Shown piece after piece: positions 1-7,759 of a stretch of DNA of 42,161 bases; within the stretch, counting starts at the first letter, position 1; every line of letters begins with the position of its first letter. Under the pieces are notes generated by a model that was not told where the DNA came from, made no database searches, and saw only the letters and a program-made list of their open reading frames with translations. This DNA comes from a virus: IMG/VR virus record IMGVR_UViG_3300028895_000298, positions 1 to 42,161 of that record, one strand, 5' to 3'. The translations under genes were made by a program, and so were the position numbers.

Positions 1-144
1 GCCCTGATCATCAACCGCGAACTCACTAACACCGAGATGGCCCAGGTATGCGCCGCCCTCCAGTCCTACCGGCACCCCAAGATGACCTCGGCCCAGGCGC
101 AGGGGTCGTATGGGGTGGAGTTGGTGTCCAATGGGGATCTGGAG
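1..144. repeat. Exact terminal direct repeat, left copy
   Basis: These 144 bases are identical to 42018-42161. The repeat lies inside one open reading frame, and reading continues in frame from 42017 into base 1, so joining the ends restores a single gene. This shows a circular or circularly permuted molecule of about 42,017 bp. It could be an assembly overlap or real terminal redundancy, and the sequence alone cannot separate the two. Confidence 0.97.
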
Positions 145-1167
145 ATCGGGGCTACTACTGGGTGGATGGCGTATAGATCCGCAGTCCTCACAGCCGAGGC
201 AGGAAACGCCCTAGATGGTAACTACGTCTTGCGGGTTGCTATCGCGGCCGACTATGCATACGCACGCCAAAGCATCATGACAGCAGGCAAAACCTACCAC
301 GTTACAGGACACGCAAGGGGCGACGGGACGTCACCGCCTAGCATCCGGGACGACGGAGCGGCATTTTGGACGGGCACAACCTCGACAACCTGGCAAGTCG
401 TAGACGTGGTACATGCTGCGGCAAGTTCCCACCTCGATCTGTTCAAGACTGTAAACGGTGGGGCTTATACCGAGTACGACAACATCTCAGTCACCGAGAT
501 CGAATCCGACCACGTCCAGTTCAAGACCGACTGGGGCGTCACCGCAAGCAACACGAACATCACAGGCGGCAACATCGAGGGGACGCCGATCTGGGTGAGC
601 ACGGGAACCTGGAAGGTGAGCACCGACACTATCGACGGGCAGACGGTCAAGGTGCTGGAGAATGTTGCGGCCGGGATCGCCTACCTCGACGCCAGCGAGA
701 TCGAGGGGAGCCCGACCCTGGACGCCCGGGGGACTGTCGAGGTATGGGTCAGCAAGGCCGATGCGTCCTCGCCCTATATCGGAATCATCGCGGACACCGT
801 AGGCGCTTACAACGCAGCGGGCCAGGACGCCTACTGGCTCGGCATGGACAACGACGAGAAGGTACAGGTCGGGGAATCGACGAACGGTTCGTGGTCGCTC
901 AAGTTCAATACCGCCGCCTCGTATATCTCCCATTCGACTTGGAACCGATACACCGTAACCATTTCAGACGCGGGGATCTTTACCACCTACGTTGACGGGA
1001 CCGAGGTTGACGAATCGGGCGGGAGTGGAAGCAACCCTTTCACCGACACCACCACCACGACCAGCTATTACATCGTCCTCGACCTCGACGCCGGGGATAA
1101 GATCGCATTGAGCGGCCCGACCGGCGATCAGTGTCTTTGGAAAAAGCAAGGGGTGATCGCGCCATGA
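1..1167 (+). CDS. LamG / carbohydrate-binding exported protein, 3' part of a gene split by the window edge
   Basis: This is the C-terminal part of the protein that starts at 41421. Base 1 is a codon start in the same frame and no start codon is needed here. After circular joining the protein is about 587 residues: a signal peptide, an N-terminal LamG-like domain that ends near base 80 here, a jelly-roll carbohydrate-binding-like domain beginning at the NGDLEIGATTGW motif (about 130-500), and a second LamG-like beta-sandwich (about 500-1100) with the typical YTVTISDAG and YVDGTEVDES strands. The order LamG, carbohydrate-binding-like, LamG is the same as in 39538-41424. Such domains usually bind glycans. 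The stop overlaps the start of 1164. A role at the cell or virion surface is inferred from domain type only. Confidence 0.85.
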   Translation, partial: ALIINRELTNTEMAQVCAALQSYRHPKMTSAQAQGSYGVELVSNGDLEIGATTGWMAYRSAVLTAEAGNALDGNYVLRVAIAADYAYARQSIMTAGKTYHVTGHARGDGTSPPSIRDDGAAFWTGTTSTTWQVVDVVHAAASSHLDLFKTVNGGAYTEYDNISVTEIESDHVQFKTDWGVTASNTNITGGNIEGTPIWVSTGTWKVSTDTIDGQTVKVLENVAAGIAYLDASEIEGSPTLDARGTVEVWVSKADASSPYIGIIADTVGAYNAAGQDAYWLGMDNDEKVQVGESTNGSWSLKFNTAASYISHSTWNRYTVTISDAGIFTTYVDGTEVDESGGSGSNPFTDTTTTTSYYIVLDLDAGDKIALSGPTGDQCLWKKQGVIAP

Positions 1168-1598
1168 CCACAGCCGAAGCCGCCGCAGACGTTGGAACCG
1201 CGACCCTGATTTTCTCTCTGGTCGTCGCCGGGATTATCATCTTTATCCTCGGTTCCCTGGTGTGGTGGTTTCTTCGTGACCGAATCCAGCAGACCCACGC
1301 CAGGCTCAACGCTGGCAACCAGAAGTTCGAGAAGCAGGACCACGAGATCGAAGCGGTCAAGGAATCCATGCAGGCGAATGTGCAGGCCGTCCATCAAAAC
1401 TACATCCACCGGGACGTCTGCAAGGATCACCGGGACGCCTTCGGTAAAGCTTTCGAAAAGCAGGAGCAGTCCTTGGCGAAGATCGCCGAGTCGCAGGCGT
1501 GCAACGACAAGAAGCTGACGGCGGTGCAGTCTGAAGTATCCACGGGATTCAAGACCTTGACTCGGCTGGTTGCTCAGTCCAGGGAGGAGACCACATGA
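1164..1598 (+). CDS. Small membrane-anchored coiled-coil protein
   Basis: The start is ATG 1164, which overlaps the stop of the LamG gene (ATGA) and has AGGGGTGAT just upstream. The 144-residue product has one strong transmembrane helix at about residues 15-38 (LIFSLVVAGIIIFILGSLVW) and then a long charged helical region rich in Q, K and E that looks like a coiled coil (about 45-140). The topology resembles phage membrane proteins of the holin-accessory or i-spanin kind, but it lies far from the lysis genes and directly after four genes for exported proteins. I do not recognise a family. Membrane location is well supported; function is unknown. Confidence 0.75.
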   Translation: MTTAEAAADVGTATLIFSLVVAGIIIFILGSLVWWFLRDRIQQTHARLNAGNQKFEKQDHEIEAVKESMQANVQAVHQNYIHRDVCKDHRDAFGKAFEKQEQSLAKIAESQACNDKKLTAVQSEVSTGFKTLTRLVAQSREETT

Positions 1599-2839
1599 TC
1601 AAGGGCGCCCCGCAGGTTGTCGAGTTCGAGGCCGCCGCCTCGCCGTTGCGCTACATCACCACCGACGCCGACGGCCGGCAACGCAAGCCCGATGCCCTAC
1701 CGACCATCGAGATCCTTGACGCCGACGGGGAGCAACTCCTGGCCCCGGCCACGGTTGCGGCTGACTTCGACTTCGACGTTGACGGGGGCTTGACCAACCT
1801 CGACACCATCATTGAAGCCACGAGCCCGGGCACCTGGGCCAACGCCTGGACCGTGCAAGTTGCCGCCGCGGTCGCCGCAGGCATCACCATCGACCGGACC
1901 AATAAGACGATCCTGATCGAGTTCATCACCACGGTCACCACGGTCACCGACATTGAGACCCTGATCGGGGCCCTGGTCGGCGAGGAGGCTGTGATCGAGG
2001 TGGGCACCGCCGGCACCGGGGCAAACGTCCTGACCACCGCCGGGGACACCATGGCGGCAACCGCGCTGGCCGGCGGCGTAGGTCTGGCCATGGAGGCAAA
2101 GATCGCCAAGACAGAGGGCTTCCTGGACTACGACACTCAAACCGCCGAGTATGGCCTTGGCGAAGTGGCGACAGGTGCAGCCGGGGCAACCGGGCGCATC
2201 GTGGGCGACGACCGGGACGGCACATCCGGGACGCTTCGCTTGTCCAACGTGGATGGCACCTACGTTGACGGCGAGGCCCTGACCGACTCCGACAGCGGAT
2301 CCGGGAAGGTCAACGGCGTCCTCTGGTCGGCCGAGCACGTCTACTGGTTGGATGCCTCGGATGATGACACCTATCCGATTGCCCAAGGCTACCGGGCCGA
2401 GATCGTTTACGAGATCGACGGCATCCGATACGAACGCCAGATCTGGTTCGATGTCTCCTGGTATCCCATGGCCTACCCGCTGGTATCCACTCAGGACGTT
2501 GACGAGGAGCACCCGACCTGGATCGCCCGGCGGCCCTCCGAGTGGAAAGACTGGACCCCGGCCATCAAGTCAGGGCACGCCAACCTGGTCCGGCGGATTC
2601 ATGCCATGGAGGAGCAAGCAAGCGACTTCGTCAAGCGTGAGTCTGAGATGTGGCGCTTGACCATGGCATTTGTCGAGGAGCGGATCGCTATCAGTTGTGG
2701 ATTCCCGAAAGAGGAAAAGGACGAATGGAAGGCGAACCGCGAAGCCGTTTGGCGGACCAAGGGTTACTTGACCAAGAGTGCCGAGGACGACGGCGAGGAC
2801 GCCGAAGTAACCTCACTGGGCGCTGAGTTCGAGAGGTAG
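1595..2839 (+). CDS. Phage structural protein (neck or baseplate-like), unknown
   Basis: 414 residues; ATG 1595 overlaps the preceding stop and has GGGAGGAG upstream. The N-terminal third is rich in beta-prone A, T, D and V. A central segment (TGRIVGDD, then GTLRLSNVDGTYVDGEALT, about residues 208-240) resembles a short repeat seen in many tailed-phage virion proteins, where a Gly-rich turn is followed by 'GE.L.'. The C-terminal 130 residues are helical and charged and end in an acidic tail. It sits between the exported cassette and the tail terminator-like gene, so a head-tail connector, neck or appendage role fits. No catalytic motif is visible. Assignment as a virion protein rests on position and composition. 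Confidence 0.6.
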   Translation: MIKGAPQVVEFEAAASPLRYITTDADGRQRKPDALPTIEILDADGEQLLAPATVAADFDFDVDGGLTNLDTIIEATSPGTWANAWTVQVAAAVAAGITIDRTNKTILIEFITTVTTVTDIETLIGALVGEEAVIEVGTAGTGANVLTTAGDTMAATALAGGVGLAMEAKIAKTEGFLDYDTQTAEYGLGEVATGAAGATGRIVGDDRDGTSGTLRLSNVDGTYVDGEALTDSDSGSGKVNGVLWSAEHVYWLDASDDDTYPIAQGYRAEIVYEIDGIRYERQIWFDVSWYPMAYPLVSTQDVDEEHPTWIARRPSEWKDWTPAIKSGHANLVRRIHAMEEQASDFVKRESEMWRLTMAFVEERIAISCGFPKEEKDEWKANREAVWRTKGYLTKSAEDDGEDAEVTSLGAEFER

Positions 2840-2842
2840 AAC

Positions 2843-3307
2843 GTGGCCGCAACCACTATCAGCGCGATGTACACGAACCTCCGAAAGCTCATCAAGGGCT
2901 TGGAGCCGGACGGCGCGGCCCTGGGCGGTGAAGCCAAGTACAAGCGCGCCGCTGAAAAGCACTCATGGGACGAGCCCCCCCGGTCGGCGTCTGATTGGGA
3001 TCGACGGTTCACGGTTCACGACTTGGCCCGGGGCACCCCGCTCAACTTCGGATCGCCTGACGAGTACGATTACGATGGGACGTTCCGAGTCTCCATTGGG
3101 CACGTCATCACGGACAAGGAATCCGAGGGCCAGACACGACGGGACACCGACGCATTTCAGATCGCCGAGGAACTGGAGAAGTCGTCCAACTTCCCTTCGG
3201 GCGTCTCGTTGATCCGATACATGGACAAGACCATTCTGAAGTATTCGCCCGAGCACTGGTTGACAACTCTCGTTTTCGAGATTCATTTTTCCGCGGCTGC
3301 ACCATAA
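2843..3307 (+). CDS. Tail terminator / tail completion-like protein
   Basis: 154 residues with a GTG start at 2843 preceded by GAGAGG. It lies immediately upstream of the major tail protein, where siphoviruses normally carry the tail terminator that caps the tail tube and joins it to the head. The size (about 150) is right for that family. The sequence has alternating strands and helices (FRVSIGHVITDKES, then a helix, then WLTTLVFEIHF), a pattern typical of gpU/TrP1-like folds, but no diagnostic motif can be read by eye. The call is by synteny and length. Confidence 0.55.
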   Translation: MAATTISAMYTNLRKLIKGLEPDGAALGGEAKYKRAAEKHSWDEPPRSASDWDRRFTVHDLARGTPLNFGSPDEYDYDGTFRVSIGHVITDKESEGQTRRDTDAFQIAEELEKSSNFPSGVSLIRYMDKTILKYSPEHWLTTLVFEIHFSAAAP

Positions 3308-3319
3308 AGGAGCCATACA

Positions 3320-4519
3320 ATGGCCGAGCTAAATGTTGTTTTCGATGTCAAGACCGTCGAGTTCAAGGAACAGGTATCCTGGGCGGCCGGCGACCCGGGC
3401 GGGAACTACGAACAGATCCGTTGCTTTGACGCCCAATTCACCCCCGGGCGCAACATGATCACGCCGCCTTACCAAAAATCGGTTGGCATGCTCGGCGCTG
3501 TCCCGGCGATCCCCGCAGGCAAAACCGGCACCTTGACATTCAAGACCATCCTTCGAGGCGGCAATGCCATCGAGTCTTTGCTTTCGAAGCTCGGCAAAAA
3601 CTGCGGGCTTGCTCGGGCAGCCGGGGCAGCCGGGACCGACACCAAGGCCGGGGGCGATGTCGACACCCTGATCATGGAGACGACCCCGTCACCCTATGCC
3701 GTGGGCCAGGGGATCTTCATCTACACCGACTCGACCTCGTACGGGATCCGGTTCGTATCGCGCAACCAGCCCGACACACCGGCCGGTGATGCGACCTTGG
3801 ACATTCAACCCACGCTACTCACCGCCCCAGTGGTGTCCGATCCGTACTACGACCTGGACACCCTGTATCCGGCTTCGGCTTCGCTGGGCGAGCCAGAGGC
3901 GTACCTGGCGTTCAAGTTCGTGCACGGCTCGGGCACCGACGTGGTTCAATATCTGGCCACCGGATGCGCGGGAACGTTCAAGCTCGTGACCAGCACCGCC
4001 AACACCCTGCCGGTCATCGAGTGGACGTTCATGTGTGACACCTACACCCCGAGCGCGGACGCCCTTGCCCAGGACCCGGATCTCTACGACGACGGGCACC
4101 CGCTGCTGGGCGATCCCTGCTACATCAACGACATCGCCGCCAAGGTTCGGAGCATCGCGTTTGACCCGGCGCTCGAACTGGTGCCCGACGAATGCACCGA
4201 GGGGACCGACGGCCGACAAGGTTGGCTATATGTCAACGCCGGCCCGCCTGTCCTCGAGGTCGAACTCAAGCACGACCTGGACTGGTACACCAGGCGAGAC
4301 GCAGGAACCGAGGTGCAGTTCACCTTCGAGAGCATCAAGGACACGAATGAAGCGTGGGCGCTGCACATTCCCAAGCTCCAGATCCTCGACCCACAGCCGC
4401 AGGAAATCAACAAGCACCTCGGCCTCAAGCCGACGTTTCAGATCAACGACCCCGGGAAATCGACCGAAGGCGACCAAATCCCCATGTGGTCCTTGGCCGT
4501 CACCGGATCGGGAACGTAA
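3320..4519 (+). CDS. Major tail protein (tail tube)
   Basis: 399 residues; ATG 3320 with AAAGGAG upstream. It lies directly before the frameshifting chaperone gene and the tape measure, the classic position of the tail tube protein. The sequence is rich in beta strands with many Gly, Thr, Asp and Pro turns and has no membrane segment. At nearly 400 residues it is longer than a minimal tube subunit (about 200-250), so an added surface domain is likely, possibly the C-terminal third after about residue 280 (VPDECTEGTDG, VEVELKHDLDWY). Function is inferred from synteny. An alternative is a fused tube and decoration protein. Confidence 0.75.
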   Translation: MAELNVVFDVKTVEFKEQVSWAAGDPGGNYEQIRCFDAQFTPGRNMITPPYQKSVGMLGAVPAIPAGKTGTLTFKTILRGGNAIESLLSKLGKNCGLARAAGAAGTDTKAGGDVDTLIMETTPSPYAVGQGIFIYTDSTSYGIRFVSRNQPDTPAGDATLDIQPTLLTAPVVSDPYYDLDTLYPASASLGEPEAYLAFKFVHGSGTDVVQYLATGCAGTFKLVTSTANTLPVIEWTFMCDTYTPSADALAQDPDLYDDGHPLLGDPCYINDIAAKVRSIAFDPALELVPDECTEGTDGRQGWLYVNAGPPVLEVELKHDLDWYTRRDAGTEVQFTFESIKDTNEAWALHIPKLQILDPQPQEINKHLGLKPTFQINDPGKSTEGDQIPMWSLAVTGSGT

Positions 4520-4545
4520 ACCACTAATTGAGAAAGGGAGCCCGC

Positions 4546-5157
4546 ATGCTTACCTCTAACCCGCATGAAACAGAAGAACTGGATTTACTCGAACTGCGCC
4601 TGAAGACCACGGCGCTCAATGCTGAGTACGCGATCAAGCAGATGAACGAAAACCTTGAAGTTGTACCCGATCCCGAGGATATGAAGCTTGCCCACGAAGC
4701 CCTGGAGGCCGCCAAGGTCGCCATGGGCAACCACGTCAAGGACGAAGGCACGCCGATGGCCCTGGTTGGGTTCATTCCCACCCGGAAGCTAACCTATCTT
4801 CGCCACCGCTACGGCATTCTGCACCGTGAGGAGTTCGACCTCGCAACGGCCACGCTTGAGGAGCGCGAGGAGTTCGACGAGATCGCCAGGCTCTATCTGC
4901 GCTGGGGCATCAAGGGGCATTCCAACCTCGGTGTTGACTTCGAGCACGAAGAGGAGATGTGTGGCCCTCGCAAAGTGCGCGTTGCTTCCTGGGAGATGGT
5001 CGACGTCTACGAGGGCCTCGGCCTTTTGTATCTGATGTACTCCAGAGTCAGGGAGTACAACACGCTTGCCGAGGTAAAAAAAAAGGAATCTTTGCTCAAT
5101 GCTGGCATCATCCCAGCGAGTTCAACTGCGACATCTGCCGACAAAAGCCAGAGCTAA
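4546..5157 (+). CDS. Tail assembly chaperone, short (G-like) product
   Basis: The chosen start is ATG 4546 with GAAAGGGAG upstream; an upstream TTG at 4528 is in frame but lies in the ribosome-site region. The 203-residue product is helical and acidic. It lies between the major tail protein and the tape measure, like lambda gpG, whose translation slips into gpT to give gpG-T. The run A9 at 5076-5084 contains a -1 slippery heptamer and the downstream frame is open to 5459, so this is the unshifted product. Such chaperones bind the tape measure and recruit tail tube subunits; they are not in the finished virion. Confidence 0.85.
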   Translation: MLTSNPHETEELDLLELRLKTTALNAEYAIKQMNENLEVVPDPEDMKLAHEALEAAKVAMGNHVKDEGTPMALVGFIPTRKLTYLRHRYGILHREEFDLATATLEEREEFDEIARLYLRWGIKGHSNLGVDFEHEEEMCGPRKVRVASWEMVDVYEGLGLLYLMYSRVREYNTLAEVKKKESLLNAGIIPASSTATSADKSQS

Positions 5158-5459
5158 AAAAGGACAACGGATGCACCGGCCCCTCAGAATATCCTTACCT
5201 GTATCCACCGTCCGATGCGGTGGACGCGGCCGGTCATCCCTTGCAGGATGCGGAGCGGGTCGAGATCAATACCTGCCCCGTCAATCTCATCACGCCCGAC
5301 CTGGTCGAGTTCTTCCGGGCGGTCAACCTTGCAGAAGGGAAAATCAGCATCGCCGAACAAGACTGGTTGCCGTATCCATTCATTCAGGCCGTGTCAATTT
5401 ACCTGAGTCAAAGCCGGCTGGCGTCGGCTGATCAAATGAAGAGGAGTCGCAGTGGTTGA
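4546..5459 (+). CDS. Tail assembly chaperone, -1 frameshift (GT-like) fusion product
   Basis: Reading starts at 4546, proceeds to the AAG codon at 5083-5085, slips back one base and continues with GGA at 5085 to the stop ending at 5459. The fusion is about 304 residues (180 from the first frame, 124 from the second). The downstream frame has no good start of its own but reads as ordinary protein (CPVNLITPDLVEFFRAVNLA, WLPYPFIQAVSIYL), and its stop overlaps the GTG start of the tape measure by 8 bases. This is the arrangement of lambda-type tail chaperones, in which a small fraction of ribosomes makes the fusion that contacts the tail tube subunits. Confidence 0.85.
5079..5085 (+). promoter_or_regulatory. 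Programmed -1 ribosomal frameshift site A AAA AAG
   Basis: In the frame of 4546 the codons here are AAA (5080-5082) and AAG (5083-5085), preceded by A. This is the same heptamer as in Escherichia coli dnaX and fits the X XXY YYZ rule. After a one-base slip both tRNAs re-pair on AAA AAA and reading resumes at 5085. The A run is nine bases long (5076-5084), which could also permit other slips. GAGG at 5071-5074 is very close and may or may not act as a stimulatory anti-SD contact. Confidence 0.85.
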
Positions 5460-6993
5460 TTACGCGGGAAATCTAGGGCGGCAACTTCAGTTGATCGGCT
5501 CCTGGGACGGCAAGCAGCTTGAGCAGGGATACCAGTCAACAGCGGGCAAGATCACTAAGGCCGCTGGAACCATGGCCACAAAAACGTCGGGGCTCGTCAA
5601 TCAAAAGATGGGCCGGGCCATGAGTCAGTTCAATGAAAAAACCGAGAAGGGCAGACAGCTACTCACAACTTTTGGGGGCGCTGTCGGGGGCGCGGCCGGA
5701 AATATTGTATATTATACGGGGACTTTGAGCTATGTCATAGGTCGTTTTTCGGTTTGGGAGTTGGCTATCATGGGCGCCGTTGCCGCCATCGGTGGCCTAG
5801 TCTACGCCCTTACCAGAGAGTCCGAGGCTGAGAAAGAGTGGGCGGCACGGATGGATGCCAGCCGCGAGGCGCTGGACAAAATGACCACGTCGGTGAACGA
5901 CTTTGTCACCGCACAAAACCAGCAACTCGAAGGCTGGTCACAGGCCGAGGTAAGGCTGGCCAAGGTCGACGAGGAGATGGATCAGCAGCACCGCAACTAC
6001 ACCCGAGCGATTGCAGATATCAAGAAATGGAAAGACGAAGCGCCCGCCATCGACGTCCTTGAGGGGCAGTACCCCGCGCATCTAGTGACCGCCTATTATA
6101 AATCACTGCTCGGAATGGGGGCGGCCCTCAAGGCATCAACCAAACTTCATGCCATCGACGCCGCCGTCAAGGAAGCTGCGTTCAAAAAGGAGATGGAGCG
6201 ACAGAAAGACCGCGACAAGAAAGACAAAAAGCCCAAGGTCAAAAAGGACGTTTACGAGGAGTTGACCGGGGCCCCGGGGATCTACGGCATGGCGCCCGAT
6301 GCAATCCGACAAGCCATCGCATTCAACGCTGACGTGATTGCCGCCGAGACGGAATATCAAAGCATCAAACTACTCAAGGACCTCAAGAATAAAGAGGACA
6401 CCGAAAAGCAGGCGATACTTGAAGCTGAATTGGACTGGGAGAGGCGGCGAAGGAAAGCAATCCTCGACATCAGGGAGGAGGAGGCGGACAAAAAGCGCGA
6501 ACTCGACGAGGAGGAAAAGGAGCGCAAAACCGCCATGGGCAAGGTGATGATGGACGGTGTCGCCATCTTCGAGGAAATGGGCGCCTTGATGGCATCCTCG
6601 GAGGAAGCCAACACAGCGGTGCGAGTCGCCGCGATCATGGCCCGGGCTGGGTGGCGGATGTACGAGGAGATCGCCGAGGGCGTCGCAACCAGTGTTACTC
6701 AACCATGGGTTGCCGCTTCGCACTACGCGGCGGCCGGGTTGTTTGCTGCCATTGCAGCCGGCGACGTGGCGGCGGCGATGTCCAGCGGGGGTGGCGGGGG
6801 TGGCGGTGTAATCGCACCAAGCGACCGGGCAGGTATGCAGGGTGCCAGTCCGTGGGACACGGAGAAGCGGGAGACAACGATCATCATTCAACTCGGTGAC
6901 AGGGAGATCAGGCGCGTTGTCTATGACGCATACGAGGGGCACAAGGACGACCTGAACCCCAACCGCAAACGCAAGGTGGTGGGCTATGGCTAA
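5452..6993 (+). CDS. Tape measure protein (short)
   Basis: 513 residues from GTG 5452, with AAGAGGAG upstream. The protein is mostly helical. An N-terminal segment is followed by hydrophobic, Gly-rich stretches (GGAVGGAAGNIVYYTG and WELAIMGAVAAIGGLVYAL, about 80-125), then long charged coiled coils (about 125-370), then an Ala-rich hydrophobic region (about 390-445), a Gly run and a C-terminal tail. Hydrophobic segments in a coiled-coil rod directly after the frameshifting chaperone are the hallmark of tape measure proteins, which set tail length. With the usual 1.5 angstrom per residue the tail would be only about 75-80 nm, which is short for a siphovirus. No peptidoglycan hydrolase domain is seen. 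Confidence 0.85.
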   Translation: MVDYAGNLGRQLQLIGSWDGKQLEQGYQSTAGKITKAAGTMATKTSGLVNQKMGRAMSQFNEKTEKGRQLLTTFGGAVGGAAGNIVYYTGTLSYVIGRFSVWELAIMGAVAAIGGLVYALTRESEAEKEWAARMDASREALDKMTTSVNDFVTAQNQQLEGWSQAEVRLAKVDEEMDQQHRNYTRAIADIKKWKDEAPAIDVLEGQYPAHLVTAYYKSLLGMGAALKASTKLHAIDAAVKEAAFKKEMERQKDRDKKDKKPKVKKDVYEELTGAPGIYGMAPDAIRQAIAFNADVIAAETEYQSIKLLKDLKNKEDTEKQAILEAELDWERRRRKAILDIREEEADKKRELDEEEKERKTAMGKVMMDGVAIFEEMGALMASSEEANTAVRVAAIMARAGWRMYEEIAEGVATSVTQPWVAASHYAAAGLFAAIAAGDVAAAMSSGGGGGGGVIAPSDRAGMQGASPWDTEKRETTIIIQLGDREIRRVVYDAYEGHKDDLNPNRKRKVVGYG

Positions 6994-7759
6994 CGAAAAG
7001 CCGTGCTTGCAGGCGCAGATCACAATCGATTCAACAAACAAATGGCTTGACGTAGACTCAAGCGAGAACGGTGTGTTTGCCGTGGACGTCGCCGAGGGAA
7101 CTTACGACGACATACACGCTTTGCTGGTAGCCATTGACAATGCCCTTGAAAACGTGATCGAGGTGGAAGACTTCACGGTCACCGTTTCCGACGAGGGGAT
7201 CGTCACGATTACCTGCACGTCCGGGGATACGATCAAGATCCTTGGCGAGACCGGAACCCATGGACTGAACAACGACGACGACCATATCAACCACATAATC
7301 GGTCACGACGATGTTGACGACGTGTCCTACGCAGCATCACAAGCTGGCGGCTACCAGCACATGTACGGATGGTACCCGGACAAGTGGCCGGCGAGCTTTG
7401 GCCCCTGGAATCCAAAGGCGATAGGCGGCGAGCAACGCGATACGCTCTCGGGTTCGAACTCAAAGAAGCTTCACGCCGCCTTTCATCATTTCTATGACGT
7501 GGAGTATACCCGCCTGCCTCCGGAGTACGTCTACAGCGCAGAGGCCACCGGGTCTGATCTCAATAAGGATCTTGAGCATGTATGGGAGCAACTCGCGCAG
7601 AGCAAGGTGGGGCGCTGGTTTGAGGATGCTTCCGATTCCGGGACCTACACTGAAATTTACCTGAAGAGCCCATTTGACTGGACCGGCGTTGTCACCAGGC
7701 CACATCGAGACTACAAGGCCTACAACATCAAGATGCGATTCAGAGAAAAGGAACCTTGA
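6986..7759 (+). CDS. Minor tail protein, distal-tail-like
   Basis: 257 residues; ATG 6986 lies within the end of the tape measure gene (8-base overlap). The N-terminal half carries beta strands (FTVTVSDEGIVTITCTSGDT, about residues 63-82). A His/Asp-rich turn follows at about 95-112 (NNDDDHINHIIGHDDVDD), which could bind a divalent metal. Many aromatic residues lie in the second half. In siphoviruses the gene after the tape measure is the distal tail protein, which begins the tail tip. No motif proves this here, so the role is inferred from gene order. Confidence 0.55.
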   Translation: MANEKPCLQAQITIDSTNKWLDVDSSENGVFAVDVAEGTYDDIHALLVAIDNALENVIEVEDFTVTVSDEGIVTITCTSGDTIKILGETGTHGLNNDDDHINHIIGHDDVDDVSYAASQAGGYQHMYGWYPDKWPASFGPWNPKAIGGEQRDTLSGSNSKKLHAAFHHFYDVEYTRLPPEYVYSAEATGSDLNKDLEHVWEQLAQSKVGRWFEDASDSGTYTEIYLKSPFDWTGVVTRPHRDYKAYNIKMRFREKEP

